Source: Sutcliffiella horikoshii DSM 8719
GTDB taxonomy: Bacteria; Bacillota; Bacilli; Bacillales; Bacillaceae_I
Direction of reading: 5' to 3'
Length of the DNA stretch: 64,000 bases
Assembly: GCA_001648575.1 (NCBI GenBank)
Contig: LQXN01000063.1
Location: 124,001 to 188,000 of the forward strand
The translations under genes and the position numbers were made by a program. A model generated the notes under the pieces. It saw nothing but the letters and a program-made list of their open reading frames with translations, was not told the origin of the DNA and searched no databases. Below, piece by piece: positions 58,311 to 64,000 of this stretch (its first letter is position 1; each line of letters begins with the position of its first letter).

Positions 58311-59000
58311 TTATTGTTTAATTCTGTAGCCCACACCCCAGACTGTCTCGATATATTCCGGATGGGAGGGGTCTTGCTCGACTTTCTCCCTTAGTCTCCT
58401 GATATGAACAGTGACAGTCGATGCATCACCGAAAAAATCGAATCCCCATACCTGTTCCAGCAAATGCTCTTTACTGAAAACCTGATTCGGGGCTGATGCC
58501 ATCAATGCCAGTAAGTCGAACTCTTTTACCGTTAACACTTTCTCCTCATTGTTCACCATAACCCTCCTTGTGGAATGCTGGATGAACAACCCCCTCACTT
58601 TAATGTCTTCATGCTTAGGCTGTTCACGGGAGACAAGCCGGTCATATCTAGAAATATGAGCCTTTACCCTGGCGATTAGTTTATTGGGATTGAAGGGCTT
58701 TTCAATGTAGTCATCCGCCCCTTTTCCCAGTCCTCTAATCATATCTATATCCTCGTTTTTTGCGGTGACCATAATGATTGGAACATCAGACGTCTCACGC
58801 ATTTGCCTGCAAATCTCATAACCATCCATATCCGGCAGCATTATATCCAGGATCACTAACCTGTATGTTTCATCTCTAAATAAGCTCAGTCCCGCCTTTC
58901 CGGTTGCTGCAAGGTCCACTTCATAGCCGTTCAATTCAAGGTAATCGCGTTCTAGCTCAGCTATACTGATTTCATCTTCAATCACTAGTATCCTGTTCAT
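58311..59000 (-). CDS. OmpR-family response regulator
   Basis: 229 residues. The receiver domain has the phosphorylated Asp in VILDIMLPDMDG (Asp52), the acidic pair in LVIEDE and Lys in YIEKPF. The C-terminal winged helix is typical of OmpR/PhoB (TVTVHIRRLREKVEQDP, TVWGVGYRI). The ATG at 59000 overlaps the stop of the kinase gene (TGATG), so the two are translationally coupled. The kinase is translated first. Confidence 0.95.
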   Translation of the reverse strand: MNRILVIEDEISIAELERDYLELNGYEVDLAATGKAGLSLFRDETYRLVILDIMLPDMDGYEICRQMRETSDVPIIMVTAKNEDIDMIRGLGKGADDYIEKPFNPNKLIARVKAHISRYDRLVSREQPKHEDIKVRGLFIQHSTRRVMVNNEEKVLTVKEFDLLALMASAPNQVFSKEHLLEQVWGFDFFGDASTVTVHIRRLREKVEQDPSHPEYIETVWGVGYRIKQ

Positions 59001-60100
59001 CAACCATCACCCTCCAATGGCTTTTTCACGGTTAAAAAAATACTCAGTCCCTGTCCAATGTCTCCTCTTGCCCAAACAGAGCCTCCATGGCCTTCAATAA
59101 CCTTTTTTACTATCGCCAAGCCTAGGCCGCTACCACCTGATTTGGAATTCCTGGAAACGTCCGTGCGATAGAAGCGGTCGAACAGATAGGGGATATCTTC
59201 CACTGAAACACCTGCTCCATTATCCTTGATTTCTATCAAGACCTCATTTGCTTTTGATTTAAGCGTAATTTTTATTTCTTTATTGTCTTTATCCATATAA
59301 TTGATACTGTTTTGTACAATGTTTGATATGACACGGTTAAATTTATCCCTATCAGCCATTACGGTATAGGAGTGGTTTGGATCAAATTCCAATTTTAGAT
59401 TAAAGTTTTGTTTACTGATGTTGTATTTCAAGTCTTCCATGAAATCTTCAAAGTAAGAGGTTAATTCTAATTTCTTTTTTTCATAAGGGACATTGGGCAG
59501 ATCTAATTTAGAATAAAGCAGCAGTTCGGATATCATCGATTCCATATTGTCCGCATTCTTTTCAATCGTATTGATATACCTGTCCATTTTTTCAGGTGTA
59601 TTGGCAACTCCATCTGCTATCCCCCTTATATATCCCTTAATACTGGTTAACGGGGTTTTCAAATCATGGGAGATGCTTGCAATCAACTCTTTTTGGTTTC
59701 CCTCATACTGTTTTTGTAAATCGTTAGCTTCTTTAAGTTTTTTACGCATGATTTCAAATTCTTTAGCAAGATCATTCAGTTCATCTTTGGTTCCTTTAAT
59801 TTCAATTTTCGTATCCAGATTCCCTGTGCTAATTTCATGAGCGGATTTCTTCAACTTCTGAAGCGGGCCAATGATGCTTTTAGCCACGAAAAATGTCAGT
59901 AGTCCATTTGTAAGGATAAGAACAAAAATTAAAATGAACAGCCTTATGGATTGGAAAAGTGAGAGTGTTTCTTTATTTAACTCACCTTTCATAGGATATA
60001 ACCATAGAAAAGCAATAAGCATTTCAACTACTAGGAATAACAGGACAGGGATGATGACCATTCCTATGTTAGAGAGTATTAAACGCTTTTTTATAGTCAT
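59000..60100 (-). CDS. sensor histidine kinase with HAMP domain
   Basis: 366 residues. Two membrane segments (10-35 and 52-74) with only a short outside loop, so it is an intramembrane-sensing type; HAMP follows (75-125), then the His box SISHDLKTPLTSIKGY, the N box VQNSINYMD, the G1 box IKDNGAGVS and G2 GGSGLGLAIVKKV. All catalytic residues appear intact. ATG after CAGGAGGG. The short sensor is common in kinases that detect cell envelope stress or peptide antibiotics; the signal here is unknown. Confidence 0.95.
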   Translation of the reverse strand: MTIKKRLILSNIGMVIIPVLLFLVVEMLIAFLWLYPMKGELNKETLSLFQSIRLFILIFVLILTNGLLTFFVAKSIIGPLQKLKKSAHEISTGNLDTKIEIKGTKDELNDLAKEFEIMRKKLKEANDLQKQYEGNQKELIASISHDLKTPLTSIKGYIRGIADGVANTPEKMDRYINTIEKNADNMESMISELLLYSKLDLPNVPYEKKKLELTSYFEDFMEDLKYNISKQNFNLKLEFDPNHSYTVMADRDKFNRVISNIVQNSINYMDKDNKEIKITLKSKANEVLIEIKDNGAGVSVEDIPYLFDRFYRTDVSRNSKSGGSGLGLAIVKKVIEGHGGSVWARGDIGQGLSIFLTVKKPLEGDG

Positions 60101-60281
60101 TGTTTTCCCTCCTGTTTGGTGGCACCACAGATAGGTTACCCTTTTCCACTATTATACTTTCTTAATTACATGAAGAATTGTAAACGACCGTTCTAACAAA
60201 ATAATTATATATTTATTACATTTTTCTTAACTAAGCCTGATACTCTTGATAACGCCTCTAATATCTAAAGCCTCCCCCCAC

Positions 60282-60326
60282 AAAAAAGACCGCCCCAAAA
60301 GGCATCTTGCACCTTTTAGAACAGTC
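60282..60326 (-). terminator. terminator of the tryptophan dioxygenase-like gene
   Basis: Minus-strand AGAC...GTCT outer arms with inner AAAAGG/CCTTTT pairing, then TTTTTT. The region 60101-60281 upstream of the kinase gene shows nothing else clear. Confidence 0.75.
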
Positions 60327-60333
60327 TGCGTTA

Positions 60334-61026
60334 TTACAATGGCTTCGGATCGTAACTTGAACCCGTCCAGTCCGTCAATTCACAAATCGCTTCCCAAAGT
60401 TTTGGATAGAATTCGAATTTAGCTCCTCTTTCCAATGCCTGGGCAGGAATCCCCTTCAAACTTTTCGTATTAAGGCCGATCATCCTGCGGACAAGCTGAA
60501 TATGGTGCTTACGGAACGTTTGGAAATTTTCATCAAAAGCAATCATTTCCTGCATGAGCATAAATAGCTCATAGTTATCCCTTGCAGCCTTATGCAGCAT
60601 GAAAGGTGTCAATTGCTTATCATTCAAAAGTTGTTCAAATGGCGCCCATAAGGTCGGCCCAAGTCTCAGGATCTCATTGAATCCCGGTGAGTCCTGTCCG
60701 CTTCCACGGCCAAGTGCCAAACGGATAGTATGGTAATCTCTAGGAGTGATCACTTTGACCATATCAAATACCGGAGGCAGGTGCTTCAAGTGCATGTTGA
60801 CTCGTTGAAGCTGTTGGGTAGCTTGCAGAATTTCCCCGTGCTGCATGTTGGCATCTGCCAAGTGAATGTATTGAATGATCAGTTTGAAGTGCAGCTCAGC
60901 AATTTGATGAATCATTTGAAATGTCAGTTCGTCATCACAAGAGAGCTCTCCGGCTTCTTTTTGTAAGCTTAACAGCTCTTCTGTACGGATGTATTTCTCA
61001 TAATCAGTCACTTTTTTCTCTTCCAT
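60334..61026 (-). CDS. tryptophan 2,3-dioxygenase family protein
   Basis: 230 residues, shorter than typical KynA (about 280). The all-helical heme fold is indicated by ELTFQMIHQIAELHFKLIIQY, SLGPTLWAPFE-like and RRHHIQ-like segments: QMIHQIAELHFKL near residue 42, ALGRGSGQDSPGFNEI near 105, and FRKHHIQLVRRMIG near 173, whose His would be the heme ligand. Activity on tryptophan is inferred. No kynurenine genes are adjacent; a formamidase-like gene lies 42 kb away. ATG after GGAGGAG. Confidence 0.82.
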   Translation of the reverse strand: MEEKKVTDYEKYIRTEELLSLQKEAGELSCDDELTFQMIHQIAELHFKLIIQYIHLADANMQHGEILQATQQLQRVNMHLKHLPPVFDMVKVITPRDYHTIRLALGRGSGQDSPGFNEILRLGPTLWAPFEQLLNDKQLTPFMLHKAARDNYELFMLMQEMIAFDENFQTFRKHHIQLVRRMIGLNTKSLKGIPAQALERGAKFEFYPKLWEAICELTDWTGSSYDPKPL

Positions 61027-61168
61027 TCCTTCTCCTCCTAATATCGGATAAATGGAAAGGTGCTAGCAGCTAATGTCTTCTTTTTTCCACTCACACGTTT
61101 ATGTAACCCCTTACATTTCATGTTACGCACTAGGACAAATGACTGTCAAGCTTCAAATAATCTGCTGA

Positions 61169-62068
61169 TCAATCTTTAAGCAAGCTTTTATGAATCCAGA
61201 TGGCAGACTGCAGGCCGTCCCCCATTGCAATGGCTGTTTGTTCGGAATGGACAGCAATGTCTCCTGCTGCCCAAACGTTCTTTACATTTGTCATCTTAGT
61301 CCTGGGATCCACCAGGATGTGCTTATTTTTTTCAAGCTTCACTCCCAGCTGCCCGGCAAGCTCTGAATTTGGCTTGTTGCCTCCTAAAGCTAAGAAAGCA
61401 TATGAGGAATCGATGCGTTCTCCGGTTTCCAGCGTCACTCCCGCGAAGGCAGCGTCAGCAGCAGTATGTATTTCATTAATTTCAGACGAGATAATGGGAA
61501 TATTTTTCTCGAAAAGTTTTCCCTTCAGCTCAGAATCGATAGTCCCTTTACCATGATTGATAAAGGTAAGGGCATTTGTCCAATATGTAAGTGTCAGCGC
61601 CATTGTGGCACCTGCTTTTCCGGAACCAATCACAAGTGCTGCCTTATCAAGAATTTCGTACCCATCACAATCCGGACATACGAACACACTTTTTCCAAGA
61701 CAGGGCATAAGGCTTGGGAATGGCGGAATATTGTCTTTAATTCCGGTTGCGAACAGAATTCTTTTTCCTGTGAAATGTTGGGAAGTTATGGTGGTGGCGA
61801 TGAATTCTGCATCTCTCTTTTCCACTTTCCGCACCCGTTGTCCGCAGAACTGTACACCCAGTTTTTCTGCATGCTCCCTGCCTAGCCCCCGCAGTTTCTC
61901 CCCACTCACTCCATCCGGCCAACCCAGAAGATTGTGATAACAATGACAAATACTAGACCTTCCCTTTCCTTCATCCAACACCAGCACATTGTGTTGGTAC
62001 CTTCCTAGTTGGATGGCTGCCTGCAAGCCCGCAATACCTCCCCCGATAATGATACAGTCATACACCAC
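61169..62068 (-). CDS. thioredoxin reductase-like FAD oxidoreductase
   Basis: 299 residues. FAD motif CIIIGGGIAGLQAAIQLGR, a second nucleotide motif ALVIGSGKAGATMAL, and the C-terminal VKNVWAAGDIAVHSEQTAIAMGDG. The CPDC in VFVCPDCDGYEI corresponds in position to the CxxC of thioredoxin reductase. It may reduce a disulfide or another acceptor; no thioredoxin gene is near. The start is GTG at 62068, eight bases after AAGGAG. Confidence 0.88.
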   Translation of the reverse strand: MVYDCIIIGGGIAGLQAAIQLGRYQHNVLVLDEGKGRSSICHCYHNLLGWPDGVSGEKLRGLGREHAEKLGVQFCGQRVRKVEKRDAEFIATTITSQHFTGKRILFATGIKDNIPPFPSLMPCLGKSVFVCPDCDGYEILDKAALVIGSGKAGATMALTLTYWTNALTFINHGKGTIDSELKGKLFEKNIPIISSEINEIHTAADAAFAGVTLETGERIDSSYAFLALGGNKPNSELAGQLGVKLEKNKHILVDPRTKMTNVKNVWAAGDIAVHSEQTAIAMGDGLQSAIWIHKSLLKD

Positions 62069-62162
62069 AGTAAACTCTCCTTTCTTACTCTGCTTACTAG
62101 TATTTGAAGTTTTTGGCGTATTATCAGAAAAGATAGGAGTACAAAAAAATTCACGAGAGCAT

Positions 62163-62188
62163 GTTTCACTTTCTGTTCAGCCGGGTAT
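62163..62188 (+). promoter_or_regulatory. sigma-B promoter of the YflT-like gene
   Basis: GTTTCA (62163-62168), 14-base spacer, GGGTAT (62183-62188). The -10 is perfect and the -35 differs at one base from GTTTAA. Confidence 0.82.
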
Positions 62189-62219
62189 CTTTATTACATA
62201 ACCAAGGAGGCGATAAAAA

Positions 62220-62564
62220 ATGAAACCAACTTATAAAGAGTTTCAAAATGATGAACAAGTAGTAGGAGCAGTACAAGAGCTAAAAACTAGAGGTGTTCAT
62301 GAAGATGATATTTATGTCATCACTCATGATGATGACCGAACTAAACGTGTAGCTGAAAATGCTGATGCTAAAACTGTCGGCGCCGGTGAAGTTGGTTTAG
62401 ATACTTATGTGAAGAATATTTTCCGCAGTAAAGGTGATGAGCTTCGCGCTCAATTCCAAGAGTTAGGATTCACAGCTCCTGAAGCGGAACAATTGGAAGA
62501 AAAGCTTGATCACGGTAAAGTGATCTTAGTTGTTAAAGATACAACGGCTAGCTCTACATTCTAA
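62220..62564 (+). CDS. general stress protein, YflT domain
   Basis: 114 residues. The N-terminal part (YKEFQNDEQVVGAVQELKTRGVHEDDIYVITHDDDRTKRV) matches, in its key residues, the YflT/general stress protein 17M domain, in which a short alpha-beta unit ends with an acidic THDDD. Probably a small cytoplasmic protein made under sigma-B control; the biochemical role is not known. ATG seven bases after AAGGAGG. Confidence 0.88.
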   Translation: MKPTYKEFQNDEQVVGAVQELKTRGVHEDDIYVITHDDDRTKRVAENADAKTVGAGEVGLDTYVKNIFRSKGDELRAQFQELGFTAPEAEQLEEKLDHGKVILVVKDTTASSTF

Positions 62565-62601
62565 TTTTTGAATGAAGTTTGACTCCCCCCCTTAAAATAT
62601 A

Positions 62602-62642
62602 GAGAAGAGGATGGCCATTGGTCGTCCTCTTCTTCGTTTTTC
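62602..62642. terminator. terminator of the YflT-like gene
   Basis: GAAGAGGATG pairs with CGTCCTCTTC, then a T tract. Confidence 0.82.
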
Positions 62643-62718
62643 CTTTTTTACTTTTTCATGTTACACTCTATATAAGCAATCTCTTAAAAAGGCGTACGAC
62701 CAATTAGGAGGGAAATAT

Positions 62719-64000
62719 ATGAAAAATGAAACGATGACATTAAATATCCAACACGAGAAAAAACACTTACATCTAATACCCGAAAAGCTCTTCATGTATC
62801 AAGGTTTTCAAATCATAGAAGCCTATAATAAAGAGCAATCAGAATGTTATTATTTATTTTTTTATAAAACATCCTACCTCACTGGAAAAAGTACAATAAA
62901 AATCAAGCGAAAGTCCCAATTAAGCACCATCCTGAAAAAAGGCATACACTTCTCATCAGATCATCCACTATTATCTTATCTACTCAACCATAACAAAATC
63001 CATTCATTTCCTGCCCTGATCCCACTCTGGGAAAAAATCCAGAAAAGATACTCGCCACTTGAAGCTTCTAACATCCTTACCATTTTTGACTCCTACATGA
63101 AAAAGGAAAAAATCATCAAAGTGATGAAAGATTCCGCATTACAATACCGCAGGGAAGGTCAGCTTCTACACACCTACCAGCTTTTGCGACTAATAACCGA
63201 TATATATCCATCTAATAAATGGGCACAAGAAATGTCCAAAAACCTTCAATATCAGTCCTATCAATCACTCTACACGTCCCATCCATCTTCCCTGGTTTCC
63301 AAGGATCCACTTTATGTCGAAAAATACTGCTATCAGCATTTAGAACATGATGATTCCATTTCCCTTCTCCTGCAATTATTGCAAAAAGAAAACAGGACAA
63401 CAGAACAACTCTGCCTATTCACACACTTACTTGTCACAAATACCAGCGATGACCCCGCTCTCTATAAACAAATGCTCGCAAGCTTACCGCTTGATTTCAC
63501 ACTTGATGAGAAAGTGGAGCTCCTAAGCTATATCTTAAGAAATCACCATAGTCCCCATGAATGGTTATGTCGGGATTTGCTCGGTTTATTGAAAAAATCC
63601 AATCGATATGAAGACCTTTTGATCCTTCTTACAAAGAACAAGGCTCTCATCACCTCCAAAGATCTACCATACCTGCATGAAGCACTGCTGCATGTGAACT
63701 GGATGGAAAATTCCGGTTGGCTTAGCGAGCTCACCTTCCATTTCGATGATGAAATATCATCCTCACAAGTACAGACACTGTTTCAAACGTTTGTGCCAAA
63801 CCTCCTTCATTTAAAAGGGCTGGAATATACAGAGCAGTGGATTTCGCCTTATTGCTCGAGGTACCCCGGCATCCCAATCTTCATGAAGATAAAGAAGATG
63901 GCTTCCTTGAAGGACGACCCGGACCAAATGTACGCACTTGGGGAACTCTATTATGAATTTAAACAGTTATCAGAGGCGGTGGAATGCTTTAACTGGGAGC
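62719..64000 (+). CDS. helical-repeat (TPR-like) protein, 3' end outside window
   Basis: An open frame runs from ATG 62719 (after TAGGAGGG) to the last base, 427 codons without a stop. It is cytoplasmic, with no signal or membrane segment. After about 80 residues with beta character (LHLIPEKLFMYQGFQIIEAY) it is almost all helical, with repeated pairs such as RREGQLLHTYQLLRLITDIYP, and near the window end YALGELYYEFKQLSEAVECF, a clear TPR-type helix pair. It may be a YvcD-like TPR protein. Codon use is AT-rich. Confidence 0.75.
   Translation, partial: MKNETMTLNIQHEKKHLHLIPEKLFMYQGFQIIEAYNKEQSECYYLFFYKTSYLTGKSTIKIKRKSQLSTILKKGIHFSSDHPLLSYLLNHNKIHSFPALIPLWEKIQKRYSPLEASNILTIFDSYMKKEKIIKVMKDSALQYRREGQLLHTYQLLRLITDIYPSNKWAQEMSKNLQYQSYQSLYTSHPSSLVSKDPLYVEKYCYQHLEHDDSISLLLQLLQKENRTTEQLCLFTHLLVTNTSDDPALYKQMLASLPLDFTLDEKVELLSYILRNHHSPHEWLCRDLLGLLKKSNRYEDLLILLTKNKALITSKDLPYLHEALLHVNWMENSGWLSELTFHFDDEISSSQVQTLFQTFVPNLLHLKGLEYTEQWISPYCSRYPGIPIFMKIKKMASLKDDPDQMYALGELYYEFKQLSEAVECFNWE

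Overview
This window is a chromosomal segment of a low-to-moderate-GC, endospore-forming member of the Bacillaceae. The gene content points there directly: the prespore regulator RsfA, the spore coat protein GerQ behind an almost ideal sigma-E promoter, sigma-B and sigma-F type promoters, CcpA cre-like sites, SacT/LicT-type RAT antitermination and a SAM-I (S-box) riboswitch. From 0.3 to 27.6 kb many genes are those of the Bacillus subtilis yw region (ywhD, ywhB, ywgA, ywfO, rsfA, lipL, pta, hemQ, gerQ, ywdK, ywdI, ung, nfrA1), with local rearrangements. No rRNA, tRNA, CRISPR array, prophage or transposase gene was recognised.

Layout. 0-16 kb: YwhD, a 4-oxalocrotonate tautomerase, a DUF2254 membrane protein, YwgA/YwfO, RsfA, lipoate-transfer enzyme LipL, phosphotransacetylase, coproheme decarboxylase HemQ, GerQ, a run of small minus-strand genes, a chemotaxis receptor with a sigma-D-like promoter beside a NaChBac-type sodium channel, and Ung. 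16-29 kb: the oxidative pentose phosphate enzymes Zwf and GndA around a cyclase/formamidase gene, HtpX, small stress and membrane proteins, a large secreted M14 peptidase, nitroreductase NfrA1 and a BCCT osmolyte transporter. 29-38 kb: an AtoE-type transporter, then a sucrose system on the minus strand (EIIA, antiterminator SacT, EIIBC, fructokinase, sucrose-6-P hydrolase) with two RAT/terminator leaders. 38-48 kb: nitrilase-family enzyme, HAD phosphatase, HD-GYP phosphodiesterase, YjiH transporter-like protein, an S-box-controlled SfnG-like monooxygenase with an ATP-grasp ligase, a lipoprotein, and a maltose-type PTS EIICB plus maltose-6'-phosphate phosphatase (MapP-like) operon. 48-64 kb: a tandem P-loop ATPase, topoisomerase III, a frameshifted acetyltransferase, a Lon-like PDZ protease, an ABC-F protein, an APH-like kinase, two small membrane proteins, a two-component system, a short tryptophan dioxygenase-family protein, a thioredoxin-reductase-like flavoprotein, a sigma-B YflT-type stress protein and an open helical-repeat gene cut by the window end.

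How the parts work together: both sugar PTS permeases lack an EIIA domain, and the free-standing EIIA gene at 36.8-37.3 kb, under a RAT, is the obvious local phosphate donor. The S-box, SfnG and ATP-grasp genes form a probable sulfur-scavenging unit. The sodium channel next to a chemoreceptor recalls the link between BacNav channels and chemotaxis in alkaliphilic bacilli.

The most unusual signals are in non-coding DNA. (1) Three copies of a roughly 210-440 bp element, with ends TCAGTGTGTAGACAAAG and CTTTGTCAACAGTCTGA, each lie between two copies of a different hairpin, as if the element inserts at terminator-like hairpins and duplicates the stem-loop. (2) Four intergenic arrays have a strict 20/21-bp period, in three of the four with a GGATAA-like core; one of them occupies most of the sacP leader. 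(3) GGGGTCTGACCCC palindromes are scattered through the first 11 kb and once within a coding sequence.
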